The notes below the pieces were generated by a model. That model made no database searches and was not told where the DNA came from. It saw nothing but the letters and a program-made list of their open reading frames with translations. The position numbers and the translations under genes are program-made. Below are positions 9,045 through 17,746 of a stretch of 64,000 nucleotides of DNA, piece by piece (position 1 is the first letter of the stretch; each line of letters starts with the position of its first letter). This DNA comes from Pararhizobium_B sp963838155 (GTDB lineage: Bacteria; Pseudomonadota; Alphaproteobacteria; Rhizobiales; Rhizobiaceae), in NCBI GenBank assembly GCA_963838155.1, contig CAWIQE010000018.1, forward strand, positions 160,031 through 224,030, written 5' to 3'.

Positions 9045-9922
9045 GCCTTTTCCTCGAACGCGAATATGGCCCCCTGCCCCGGAGCCTCGGGGACGACGAC
9101 CCTGTTGGCCCGCCGCTCGAACCGCACCCCTTGCGAGCCCATCCTGCGCTCCAGGGCCCCGAGGGCGTCTACGCGGAAGACGAGGCCGGCCAGGCGCAGG
9201 CCGCGGCCTGCCGGCATTTGCCGATCGCCGAAAAAGACCGACATGCCTTCGGGCGTCAGCACGGTGACGCGGCCGTTGGCCGCCGCCAGCGCAATTCCGA
9301 ACGACGTCGAATGCACGCGCCGCTCCCCGACGAGCTCCTGCAGCAGATATTGGAAATCCGATGGGTTCTCCTCGACGAGGATCACCTCCGCTATGCCGGT
9401 GACGCCGTTCGGATGGCGTTCCAGCGGGCTGCGGTCGATACCCGGGCTGCGCACGCGCTCGCAGGTGAAGAAGAAAACGTCCGGCGACCGCAGGTCCGCG
9501 GCGAAGGCGAGATGGAACGCGGCTTCCGCCCTCTCGCCGGAGGGTCCGGAAAATATCCGGGCGAACTCCAGCTCGGCACCGCCGCCGATGCCGGCCCTGC
9601 GGAAGGCCGCATCGTCCGCCGCCGCGTCGCCGCTGGCGAAGACGAGAGCGGAAAACCCATCCTCGCCATTGCGGAACCGGAAGGCCATGTCGCGGGCGAC
9701 GAAGGCGTTTCCCGCGCGCGCTTCCTCCTCGCAGGTCTCCCGCTCGGCGACCGCCAGCGGCTCGAGAAACGTATCGTCGGCGAAATAGACGCAGGCGTTC
9801 GCGGTCCCGAAAGGGTGGCCTGCTTCCGGCGCGACGGTGAACCCGAGGTCCGTCAGGCGGCTGCGGGCGACGTCCAGATCCGCAACCGGCAGGACCATGT
9901 GATCGAGCGAACGAGGTGCCAA
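9041..9922 (-). CDS. VOC/glyoxalase-like protein
   Basis: 293 residues. The N-terminus (LDHMVLPVADLDVARSRLTDLGF) is the typical first strand and helix of a vicinal-oxygen-chelate module, and a second module begins near residue 170 (GIAEVILVEENPSDF). It resembles the glyoxalase-like group found next to kdsA or pyrG in rhizobia. No substrate can be inferred. It overlaps kdsA by 4 bases and follows pyrG by about 40 bases, so it is probably translated with kdsA. Confidence 0.8.
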   Translation of the reverse strand: MAPRSLDHMVLPVADLDVARSRLTDLGFTVAPEAGHPFGTANACVYFADDTFLEPLAVAERETCEEEARAGNAFVARDMAFRFRNGEDGFSALVFASGDAAADDAAFRRAGIGGGAELEFARIFSGPSGERAEAAFHLAFAADLRSPDVFFFTCERVRSPGIDRSPLERHPNGVTGIAEVILVEENPSDFQYLLQELVGERRVHSTSFGIALAAANGRVTVLTPEGMSVFFGDRQMPAGRGLRLAGLVFRVDALGALERRMGSQGVRFERRANRVVVPEAPGQGAIFAFEEKA

Positions 9923-9965
9923 TGTTCCATCCCTTCCGTCCCCCGCCGGGCAAAGCGACGAGGCG

Positions 9966-11594
9966 CTAAACGAGCCGGGACTGTTCCAGCGCCGCTGCGA
10001 CGAAGCTTGAAAACAGCGGGTGCGGATCGAGCGGGCGGCTCTTCAGTTCCGGATGATACTGCACGCCGATGAACCAGGGGTGATTTTCGTATTCGATCGT
10101 CTCGGGCAAAACCCCGTCGGGCGACATGCCGGAGAAGACCAGGCCGGCTTCCTCGAGACGCTCCTTGTAGTCGACATTGACCTCGTAGCGGTGCCGGTGG
10201 CGCTCGGAAATCTCGAGCCGGCCGTATATCTTGCCGATTCGGCTCCCTTCCCTGAGGCGCGCCGGATAGGCGCCGAGCCGCATGGTGCCGCCGAGATTGC
10301 CTGCAGCGGACCGCTTCTCCAGCATGTTGCCCCGCAGCCATTCCGTCATGAGGCCGACGACGGGCTCGCTCGCGGGACCGAACTCGGTGCTCGATGCATC
10401 CTCGATGCCTGCCAGGTTCCTCGCCGCCTCGATCACGGCCATCTGCATGCCGAAGCAGATGCCGAAATAGGGAACGTTCCGTTCCCGGGCGAAGCGGGCG
10501 GCGTTGATCTTGCCCTGCGATCCGCGTTCGCCGAAACCGCCCGGCACCAGGATGCCGTTGACCTTTTCCAGCCAGTAGGCAGGGTCTTCCTTCTCGAAGA
10601 TTTCGGACTCGATCCAGTCGATCCTGACCTTCGTCCGGTTCGCGAAGCCGCCGTGATAGAGGGCCTCGATCAGCGACTTGTAGGCATCCTTGAGGCCGGT
10701 GTACTTGCCGACGACGGCGATCGTCACTTCGCCCTCCGGCGTCCGGATGCGTTCGGCGACGTCCTCCCATGCCTCCAGCCTGGGCTTCGGCGCCGGATCG
10801 ATCCCGAATGCCGCCAGTACCTCGTCGTCCAGGCCTTCCTTGTGGTAGGCGATGGGCACGTCGTAGATGCTCGGCACGTCGAGCGCCTGGATCACGGCCG
10901 ACGGCCGGACGTTGCAGAACAGCGACAGCTTGCGTCGCTCCTCCTCGGGGATTTCCCGATCGGCACGGACGAGCAGCACGTCGGGGGCGACCCCGAGCGC
11001 CTGCAGTTCCTTGACCGAGTGCTGGGTCGGCTTGGTCTTCAACTCGCCTGCGGCCGGAATGTAGGGCATCAGCGTCAGGTGCACGTAGACCGCGTTGCCG
11101 CGCGGCAGGTCGTTCCCGAGCTGCCGGATCGCTTCGATGAAAGGCATCGCCTCGATGTCGCCCACCGTGCCGCCGATCTCGCAGAGGACGAAGTCGTAGT
11201 CGTCGTTGCCGTCGAGGACGAAGGACTTGATCTCGTTCGTGACGTGCGGGATTACCTGGACGGTCGCGCCGAGATAGTCGCCGCGCCGTTCCTTGTCGAG
11301 GATGTTCTTGTAGAGCCGGCCCGTCGTGATGTTGTCGGCCTGCACGGCCGAACGGCCGGTGAAGCGTTCGTAGTGGCCAAGGTCGAGATCCGTCTCCGCG
11401 CCGTCGTCCGTGACGAACACCTCGCCATGCTGGGTCGGGCTCATCGTGCCCGGATCGACGTTGAGATAGGGGTCGAGCTTGCGCAGCCGCACCCGGTAAC
11501 CGCGGGCCTGCAGCAATGCGCCGAGAGCGGCCGATGCAATTCCTTTTCCTAGGGAAGAAACCACGCCGCCGGTGATGAAAACATATCGCGCCAT
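9966..11594 (-). CDS. pyrG: CTP synthase
   Basis: 542 residues, normal length. The synthetase domain begins MARYVFITGGVVSSLGKG (P-loop-like start) and contains KLDPYLNVDPGTMSPTQHGEV and CEIGGTVGDIE; the class I glutamine amidotransferase domain has the nucleophile block FGICFGMQ and a C-terminal QYHPE. Converts UTP to CTP using glutamine. The open frame runs a further 1.6 kb upstream on the same strand, but that part is out of frame with secG and tpiA and is not coding; the ATG at 11594 is the family start. Confidence 0.98.
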   Translation of the reverse strand: MARYVFITGGVVSSLGKGIASAALGALLQARGYRVRLRKLDPYLNVDPGTMSPTQHGEVFVTDDGAETDLDLGHYERFTGRSAVQADNITTGRLYKNILDKERRGDYLGATVQVIPHVTNEIKSFVLDGNDDYDFVLCEIGGTVGDIEAMPFIEAIRQLGNDLPRGNAVYVHLTLMPYIPAAGELKTKPTQHSVKELQALGVAPDVLLVRADREIPEEERRKLSLFCNVRPSAVIQALDVPSIYDVPIAYHKEGLDDEVLAAFGIDPAPKPRLEAWEDVAERIRTPEGEVTIAVVGKYTGLKDAYKSLIEALYHGGFANRTKVRIDWIESEIFEKEDPAYWLEKVNGILVPGGFGERGSQGKINAARFARERNVPYFGICFGMQMAVIEAARNLAGIEDASSTEFGPASEPVVGLMTEWLRGNMLEKRSAAGNLGGTMRLGAYPARLREGSRIGKIYGRLEISERHRHRYEVNVDYKERLEEAGLVFSGMSPDGVLPETIEYENHPWFIGVQYHPELKSRPLDPHPLFSSFVAAALEQSRLV

Positions 11595-11688
11595 GGGCTT
11601 GAACCGATATCGCCTAGAACGTGATTCCGCCACCCCAAAAATACGTCGTCCAACGGTTAAGACTCGCAGGGAGGTGGGAAACCCCAAG

Positions 11689-11721
11689 AAAAAAGGCCGG
11701 CTGCCTTTCCGACAACCGGCC
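11689..11721 (-). terminator. Intrinsic terminator downstream of secG
   Basis: Read on the minus strand, a 9-bp stem with one G-U pair (GGCCGGTTG / CAGCCGGCC, 9-base loop) is followed directly by TTTTTT. It lies about 20 bases past the secG stop and before pyrG, so pyrG probably has its own promoter in 11595-11688. Confidence 0.85.
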
Positions 11722-11743
11722 CGCGTGATGGCTGCCCGAAGGC

Positions 11744-12283
11744 CTACTGGCCGGTCGGGACCTGTTGGCCGGACCCTCCGGAGCCCCCGGTCCCATTGCC
11801 GGGCGCAGTCTGCTGCCCCGCCGGCGCCTGGCCGGAGGGCGCCGGCTGGCTTGCGGCCGGTGCATTGCCTGAAGCGTTGCCTTCCGGCGCTGACGGCGGC
11901 TCGGCGGCGGCGCCGTTGGCCTGCGCCGGGGCCGCCTGGCCGGCCGGCTCGGACGACGATTTGGGCGAACTTTCGTTCAGCTTGTCGAGCAGCGTGCCGT
12001 CCGTCTTGCCGGTGGGGCTCGACTGGCTGGCCGGGATCCGGTCGAGAATATCGGTCGGCCCGCTGCCGTAGCGCGCCAGAATGCCCAATGCCAGCGACGT
12101 CGCGAAGAAGGCGGCCGCGAGTATGCCGGTGGTGCGCGTCAGCGTGTTCGCCGCGCCGCGTGCGGTCATGAAGCCCGAACCGCCGCCGATGCCGAGCCCG
12201 CCGCCCTCCGACTTCTGCACGAGGACTATGCCGACCAGGGCGAGCACGATCAACAGGTGGATGACGATCAGAACCGTGTGCAT
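11744..12283 (-). CDS. secG: Preprotein translocase subunit SecG
   Basis: 179 residues. The N-terminal half is canonical SecG: first membrane segment (LIVIHLLIVLALVGIVLVQ), the conserved EGGGLGIGGGSGFM loop and a second membrane segment (GILAAAFFATSLALGILA). The remaining ~100 residues are a low-complexity Pro/Ala/Gly/Ser/Gln-rich tail, long compared with enterobacterial SecG (about 110 residues total) but usual for rhizobia. It is an accessory component of the SecYEG channel. An intrinsic terminator follows the gene. Confidence 0.94.
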   Translation of the reverse strand: MHTVLIVIHLLIVLALVGIVLVQKSEGGGLGIGGGSGFMTARGAANTLTRTTGILAAAFFATSLALGILARYGSGPTDILDRIPASQSSPTGKTDGTLLDKLNESSPKSSSEPAGQAAPAQANGAAAEPPSAPEGNASGNAPAASQPAPSGQAPAGQQTAPGNGTGGSGGSGQQVPTGQ

Positions 12284-12382
12284 TTCTTGTTTTCCTGCCG
12301 CAATGGCAATTTCGATTTGGCGGGCTCATTACACGAGGCGGCGAGGCATTCCAACCCCGGCGGACCGCCGACCGTTCCGCGG

Positions 12383-13153
12383 TCAGGATCCCGCGATGTC
12401 CTTGTACGCGCCGCAGATGGCAAGGAAATCGGCCGATTTCAAGCTGGCGCCCCCGACGAGCGCGCCGTCGACGTTTTCGACGGACATCAATTCCGCCGCG
12501 TTGGCCGGCTTGACCGATCCGCCGTAGAGCAGCCGCATCGCGTCGCCCGCGGACCCGAACCGTCGGCGAAGCTCCCCGCGAATATGCGCGTGGACCTCGG
12601 CGACGTCGCCCGCCGTCGGGGTCCTGCCGGTGCCGATCGCCCAGACCGGCTCGTAGGCGACGACGGTATTGTCGTCCGTCGCTCCGTCGGGCACCGACAA
12701 GGCGAGCTGGCTGCCGACGACATCGAGCGTCCGTCCTTCCTGGCGCTCCGCCTCCGTCTCGCCGATGCAGACGATCGCCACCAGCCCGGCCCGCCAGGCC
12801 GCCTCGGCCTTCGCCCGCACCGCCTCGTCCGTCTCGCGGTGGTCCGCACGCCGCTCCGAGTGACCGACGATGACATGCGACGCCAGGCAGTCGGCGATCA
12901 TCTCCGCGGAGAGGTCGCCGGTGTGCGCTCCGGCCGGCGCCGCGTGGCAATCCTGTGCGCCGATTCCGAGCGGCGTATCCTCGGCGAGCGCGGTCGACAC
13001 GTAGAGCAGCGTCGCGGGCGGGCAGAGGACGACGTCGACGATTCCGGTCAGCTCGGTGGCTCCCCGAGCGATCGCCTGGATCTGGTCGAGGTCGTCGCGC
13101 AGCCCGTTCATCTTCCAGTTGCCCGCCACGAGCGGTCTTACGTTCGGCGTCAT
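12383..13153 (-). CDS. tpiA: Triosephosphate isomerase
   Basis: 256 residues from the ATG at 13153, which has a GGAGG ribosome binding site; longer in-frame starts lack family homology. Interconverts glyceraldehyde 3-phosphate and dihydroxyacetone phosphate. Catalytic landmarks are present: AGNWKMNG with the active-site Asn and Lys, VIVGHSERR with the electrophilic His, AYEPVWAIGTGRTPT with the catalytic Glu and loop 6, and the phosphate-binding LYGGSVKPANA. It is divergent from ppiD across 188 bases. Confidence 0.97.
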   Translation of the reverse strand: MTPNVRPLVAGNWKMNGLRDDLDQIQAIARGATELTGIVDVVLCPPATLLYVSTALAEDTPLGIGAQDCHAAPAGAHTGDLSAEMIADCLASHVIVGHSERRADHRETDEAVRAKAEAAWRAGLVAIVCIGETEAERQEGRTLDVVGSQLALSVPDGATDDNTVVAYEPVWAIGTGRTPTAGDVAEVHAHIRGELRRRFGSAGDAMRLLYGGSVKPANAAELMSVENVDGALVGGASLKSADFLAICGAYKDIAGS

Positions 13154-13341
13154 CGGTCGGTCCTCCGTCAGGCCAAGGTGCGCAGCCTCTAGCAAATGCT
13201 CGGGTGCAAGGGAATGGCATGGTTGCGCCAAACGGAAGCGGAAATCGAACTCCGCCCTTCAACTACGGGCGGCTTTCGTCTAGAAGGTCCGGCAAAAGCC
13301 GGATCCGACGGCATCGTCGAACGAAGAGGTCGATTGCATTC

Positions 13342-15243
13342 ATGCTAGACGTGCTGCGCAGGGGCGCCCAGACGTGGGTCGCCAAGCTACTCATGGCAGT
13401 CCTGGTCCTGTCTTTCGGCGTCTGGGGAATTTCCGGCACGCTGTTCTCCAGCTTCGGCGGCGGTAACTCCGTCGTCACCGTCGGCAACGTGAAGGTCTCC
13501 CCGACCGAGTTCCGTCTCGCCTACGACCGCGAGATGACGGCGCTTTCCCAGCGGTTCCACACCCGCTTGACCAGCCAGCAGGCAAAGGCGCTCGGCGTCG
13601 AGGGCCGCGTGTTCTCCCAGCTCGCCTCCGGTGCGGCGCTCGACCAGCTCGGGCGCGACATGAACCTCGGCGTCTCGCAGGACCGGCTCGCGAAATACAT
13701 CGCGGAAGATCCCGCCTTCCACGATTCCCAGGGGAAATTCAGCCGACAGGCGTTCCGTGCGGTCCTGCAAAACGTCGGCATGACGGAAAAGGGCTATATC
13801 GAAAACCGTACGGCGGTGGCGATGCGCAGCCAGATCGTCGATTCGGTCGGCAACGGCTTCAAGCCTCCGGTGGTCCTCGTCGATGCCTTTCTCCAGCACC
13901 GCGACGAAGCCCGAGACGTGGAATACATGCTCGTCAACAAGGACGTCGTCGCCAAGGTCGGCTCCCCCGACCCGAAGGCGCTGCAGGCCTTTTTCGACAA
14001 GCACAAGGCCGACTACCGGGCGCCTGAATACCGCAAGATCGCCTATGTCACCCTCACGCCGAAGGACATTGCCGATCCCTCGTCCGTCTCCGACGCCGAT
14101 GCAAAAACGTACTACGACGACCACAAGTCCGACTACGGCGAAGCCGAACGGCGCACCATCGACCAGTTGACCTTCCCCGACAAGAAGGCGGCTGAGGCCG
14201 CCGAGCAGAAGCTCAAGAACGGCACGAGCTTCGACGACCTCGCCAAGGCGCAGGGCAAGTCGACGAGCGACATCCGGCTCGGCACCTACACGAAGCAGTC
14301 GTTTCCCGACAAGGCGCTCGCCGATGCGGCGTTCGCCGTCGACAAGCAAGGTGGCACGACGGCCGTCGTTTCCGGCTCCTTCGGGCCGGTCATCTTGCGC
14401 GTGGCCGAGATCAAGCCCTCCCACGTCAAGCCGTTCGCCGAGGTCGAGAAGGAGGTCAAGCAACAGCTCGCCGTCGAGAACGCCAACGGCGACATCAACG
14501 ACGTCCAGAACGCCTATGAGGATGCGCGCGCCGGCGGCGCGACCCTGCAGGAAGCGGCCAAGAAGGAAGGTCTCGAACCGGTCGTCGTCGACGCCGTCGA
14601 CAGCTCCGGCCAGACGCCGGCCGGCAAGAAGGTCGAAAACCTCCCGGACGAGCAGGATCTCCTGAAGGCGGCCTTCGCCAACCAGGAGGGCGACGAGATC
14701 CCTTCCCTCAACTACGGCTCGAACGGTTACCTCTGGGTCGAGGTCCTCGGTGTCACGAAGGCGCACGATCGTCCCTTGAAGGACGTCCGCGACAAGGTCG
14801 TCGCAGACTGGACGGCCGAGCAGTACCGCCAGGAAATCGCCAGCAAGGCCGCCGACATCAAGAAGACCGTCGACGGCGGCAAGAGCCTGAAGGAGGTGGC
14901 GGCCGGCCTCGGCGCCAGCCTCGAGACGAAGCAGGGCATCAAGCGTTCGGATACGGACGCGGTCTTCGGAAGGGACGCGGTCGACAAGGCGTTCGGCGGA
15001 GCGAACGGCGTCGTCGCGGTCGCCGATACGGCCGGCGATGCCAGCACCAAGATCGTCCTGCACGTGACGGGCGTCCACCGGGGAACGGCGAACGGCTACG
15101 ATGCGCTGCAACCCGAGCAGATGAGCGCGTTGTCCGATTCGACCAGCAATTCCCTTCTCGGCCAGATGGTCGCGGCGCTTCAGAAGCGGTACGGGGTGGC
15201 GGTCAATCAGGATCTGGCCCAACAGTCGATCGAGCGCTATTAG
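13342..15243 (+). CDS. PpiD/SurA-type membrane-anchored peptidyl-prolyl isomerase
   Basis: 633 residues from the ATG at 13342 (MLDVLRRGAQTWVAK). One N-terminal membrane anchor (about residues 14-36, LLMAVLVLSFGVWGISG) is followed by a SurA-N-like chaperone region and a parvulin-like region in the middle (FDDLAKAQGKSTSDIRLGTY). This is the PpiD plan: a periplasmic folding factor tethered to the inner membrane near the Sec channel. Its position beside tpiA and secG is the conserved rhizobial arrangement. The stop codon TAG falls in a sequence that resembles the start of a dispersed repeat (TAGAGC). Confidence 0.9.
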   Translation: MLDVLRRGAQTWVAKLLMAVLVLSFGVWGISGTLFSSFGGGNSVVTVGNVKVSPTEFRLAYDREMTALSQRFHTRLTSQQAKALGVEGRVFSQLASGAALDQLGRDMNLGVSQDRLAKYIAEDPAFHDSQGKFSRQAFRAVLQNVGMTEKGYIENRTAVAMRSQIVDSVGNGFKPPVVLVDAFLQHRDEARDVEYMLVNKDVVAKVGSPDPKALQAFFDKHKADYRAPEYRKIAYVTLTPKDIADPSSVSDADAKTYYDDHKSDYGEAERRTIDQLTFPDKKAAEAAEQKLKNGTSFDDLAKAQGKSTSDIRLGTYTKQSFPDKALADAAFAVDKQGGTTAVVSGSFGPVILRVAEIKPSHVKPFAEVEKEVKQQLAVENANGDINDVQNAYEDARAGGATLQEAAKKEGLEPVVVDAVDSSGQTPAGKKVENLPDEQDLLKAAFANQEGDEIPSLNYGSNGYLWVEVLGVTKAHDRPLKDVRDKVVADWTAEQYRQEIASKAADIKKTVDGGKSLKEVAAGLGASLETKQGIKRSDTDAVFGRDAVDKAFGGANGVVAVADTAGDASTKIVLHVTGVHRGTANGYDALQPEQMSALSDSTSNSLLGQMVAALQKRYGVAVNQDLAQQSIERY

Positions 15244-15310
15244 AGCATTTCCGGGGACGCTGAAGGCCGGCTTCGGCCCGGACTTGCCCGGAAGCAGAGA
15301 GGTGGAGCTG
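15241..15310 (+). repeat. Possible divergent copy of the short intergenic repeat, starting at the ppiD stop
   Basis: The sequence starting TAGAGCATTTCC at the ppiD stop, with an internal GC-rich inverted repeat (GGCCGGCTTCGGCC), resembles in outline the TAGAGCGCTTCC-type repeats at 32411, 46548 and 47255, but similarity fades after about 15 bases. It may belong to a separate subfamily. Confidence 0.35.
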
Positions 15311-15370
15311 GTCCGGGTTCCGGGAAGGATCCGGCAACCGGCCGCGGGCGGCGATGAGGGATGGCAGCCT

Positions 15371-16396
15371 ATGAGTGACTTCAAGAGTGCGATCGCGAAG
15401 GTGGCGGCCGGCGAGCCCCTCAGCCGCGAGGAGTCGCGCAAGGCCTTCGACATCATGATGTCCGGCGACGCCACCCCCACCCAGATCGGCGGGTTCCTCA
15501 TGGCGCTCCGCGTGCGCGGGGAGACCGTCGACGAGATCGTCGGCGCGGTGACCACCATGCGGTCGAAGATGGTCCCGGTCGTCGCACCGGCCGAGGCGAT
15601 CGATATCGTCGGCACCGGCGGGGACGGTGCGGGAACCTACAACGTCTCGACCTGCGCGGCCTTCGTGGCCGCCGGAGCCGGTGCGGTCGTCGCCAAGCAC
15701 GGCAACCGGGCGCTATCCTCGAAATCCGGCACGGCCGATGCGCTGATGGCGCTCGGCGTCAACCTGGAGCTCACGCCGGACGGCATAGCCGCCTGCATCG
15801 CCGAAGCGGGCATCGGCTTCATGTTCGCGCCGTCGCATCATTCGGCCATGCGCCATGTCGGCCCCTCCCGCGTCGAACTCGGCACCCGCACGATCTTCAA
15901 CCTTCTCGGCCCGCTGGCCAACCCGGCCGGCGTGCGCAGGCAGCTTCTCGGCGTGTTCTCGCCGCAGTGGCTCGAACCGCTGGCGGAGGTCCTCAGGGAC
16001 CTGGGCTCGGAGACCGTCTGGGTGGTCCACGGCCAGGGGCTGGACGAGATGACCACGACCGGCCCGACGAGCGTCGCCATCCTGGAGCGCGGTGCGATCC
16101 GGACGGTCGACATCGACGCGTCGGATCTTGGCCTCGCCACGGCCACGCTCGACGAACTTCGCGGCGGCGACGGAGAACACAACGCCGCCGCCCTGCGCGC
16201 CGTCCTGACCGGGACCCGCAACGCCTACCGCGAAATCTCGTTGCTGAACGCCGCGGCGTCGCTGGTGATCGCCGGCAAGGCGGAAGCGCTGGCCGAAGGC
16301 ATCGAAATGGCAGCACGATCCATCGACGGCGGGGCGGCGCTGGCGGTACTGGAGAAGCTCGTCGCCATATCCAACGCCCGGGCGAAACCGGCCTGA
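15371..16396 (+). CDS. trpD: Anthranilate phosphoribosyltransferase
   Basis: 341 residues from the ATG at 15371 (MSDFKSAIAKVAAGEPL). Transfers phosphoribose from PRPP to anthranilate in tryptophan synthesis. The family block GTGGDGAGTYNVST and the following KHGNRALSSKSGTADAL are intact, as is APSHHSAMRHVGPSRVELG. The upstream in-frame extension is not conserved and lies in repeat-like sequence. trpC follows after 25 bases, so the two are an operon, as in other rhizobia where trpE is separate. Confidence 0.97.
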   Translation: MSDFKSAIAKVAAGEPLSREESRKAFDIMMSGDATPTQIGGFLMALRVRGETVDEIVGAVTTMRSKMVPVVAPAEAIDIVGTGGDGAGTYNVSTCAAFVAAGAGAVVAKHGNRALSSKSGTADALMALGVNLELTPDGIAACIAEAGIGFMFAPSHHSAMRHVGPSRVELGTRTIFNLLGPLANPAGVRRQLLGVFSPQWLEPLAEVLRDLGSETVWVVHGQGLDEMTTTGPTSVAILERGAIRTVDIDASDLGLATATLDELRGGDGEHNAAALRAVLTGTRNAYREISLLNAAASLVIAGKAEALAEGIEMAARSIDGGAALAVLEKLVAISNARAKPA

Positions 16397-16421
16397 CAGG
16401 CCAAAGGAAAGACCGCGACCG

Positions 16422-17234
16422 ATGTCCGATATCCTCTCCCGTATCGAAGTCTACAAGCGCGAAGAGATCGCCGCAGCGAAATCGGCGCGCCCGTTGCGCG
16501 AACTCGAAGCGGCGATTCGCGACGTCGAGGCGCCGCGCGGATTTCGCGCCAGGCTCGACGCGTGCCGTCGTTCCGGCGCGTTCGGGCTGATCGCGGAAAT
16601 CAAGAAGGCCAGCCCATCGAAAGGCCTCATCCGCCCGGATTTCGACCCGCCGCGCCTCGCCGAGGCCTACGAGGCGGGTGGCGCCACCTGCCTCTCCGTG
16701 CTCACCGACCGACCGTCCTTCCAGGGCGCGGCTGAATTCCTCACCGCCGCGCGGGCTGCGGTCTCCCTGCCCGCCCTTCGCAAGGACTTCATGTTCGATC
16801 CCTATCAGGTCTACGAGGCCCGCGCCTGGGGTGCCGACGCCGTGCTGGTCATCATGGCCGCCATCGACGACGACATGGCTCGGCGCATCGAGGAGACCGC
16901 GGGCGAACTCGGCATGGACGCACTGATCGAGGTGCATTCGGCGGAGGAAATGGACCGTGCCCTGCGGCTCTCGTCCACCATGGTCGGCATCAACAACCGC
17001 GATCTTCGTACCTTCGAGGTCGACCTGCAGACCTCGGTCCGTCTGGCCAGCATGGCGCCGGAGGGCTATCTGCTCGTCGGCGAGAGCGGCATATTCACCC
17101 ACGACGATTGCCGGTTCCTCGCTGAAGCCGGCGTTTCCACCTTCCTCGTCGGCGAGAGCCTGATGCGCCGGGACGACGTGGAGTCGGCGACCCGCGAGCT
17201 GCTGACCGGCAATCGCGCCGTCGCCGGAACCTGA
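16422..17234 (+). CDS. trpC: Indole-3-glycerol phosphate synthase
   Basis: 270 residues, the usual monofunctional size. Closes the indole ring in tryptophan synthesis. TIM-barrel landmarks are AEIKKASPSKGLIRPDFDP, SVLTDRPSFQGA, LRKDFMFDPYQVYEARAWGA, the GINNRDLRTFEVDL strand and VGESLMRRDD at the C-terminus. It follows trpD and is separated from moaC by 2 bases, linking tryptophan and molybdopterin genes in one run of transcription. Confidence 0.97.
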   Translation: MSDILSRIEVYKREEIAAAKSARPLRELEAAIRDVEAPRGFRARLDACRRSGAFGLIAEIKKASPSKGLIRPDFDPPRLAEAYEAGGATCLSVLTDRPSFQGAAEFLTAARAAVSLPALRKDFMFDPYQVYEARAWGADAVLVIMAAIDDDMARRIEETAGELGMDALIEVHSAEEMDRALRLSSTMVGINNRDLRTFEVDLQTSVRLASMAPEGYLLVGESGIFTHDDCRFLAEAGVSTFLVGESLMRRDDVESATRELLTGNRAVAGT

Positions 17235-17236
17235 CG

Positions 17237-17746
17237 ATGGCCGACGAACCCGCGCGTCTCAGCCATCTCGACCAGGCCGGCAAGGCCGACATGGTCGACG
17301 TCGGCGGCAAGCCTGAAACGGTCCGTATCGCCGTTGCCGAGGGTTCGGTGCTGATGGCCCCGGAGACGCTGGCGCTGATCCGCGACGGAAACGCCAAGAA
17401 GGGCGACGTCATCGGCACGGCCCGGCTCGCCGGCATCATGGCGGCAAAGCAGACGTCGAGCCTGATCCCGCTCTGTCACCCGCTGGCGCTTACGAAGGTA
17501 TCCGTCACCATCGAGGAACGCGGCGACGGCAACGGCCTTCGCGTCGAGGCCAGCGCCCGGCTGACCGGCCGAACGGGTGTCGAGATGGAGGCCCTGACGG
17601 CCGTCAGCGTCGCCTGCCTCACGATCTACGACATGGCCAAGGCGGCGGACAAGCGCATGGAAATCGGCGAAATCCGGCTGCTCTCGAAGACCGGCGGCAA
17701 GTCCGGCGACTGGCACCGGGACGGGTCCGGCGAAGAGGTGCGCTGA
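17237..17746 (+). CDS. moaC: Cyclic pyranopterin monophosphate synthase
   Basis: 169 residues, normal for MoaC. Converts the MoaA product into cyclic pyranopterin monophosphate in molybdenum cofactor synthesis. Signature regions are LSHLDQAGKADMVDVGGK, the SLIPLCHPLALTKV block, and GVEMEALTAVSVACLTIYDM followed by KAADK. The stop shares its last base with the ATG of moeA (TGATG), indicating coupled translation. Confidence 0.97.
   Translation: MADEPARLSHLDQAGKADMVDVGGKPETVRIAVAEGSVLMAPETLALIRDGNAKKGDVIGTARLAGIMAAKQTSSLIPLCHPLALTKVSVTIEERGDGNGLRVEASARLTGRTGVEMEALTAVSVACLTIYDMAKAADKRMEIGEIRLLSKTGGKSGDWHRDGSGEEVR

Noticed and set aside
11595..13262. Upstream in-frame extension of pyrG
   Set aside because: It runs through secG and tpiA in another frame and has no pyrG-like sequence; the family start is at 11594.
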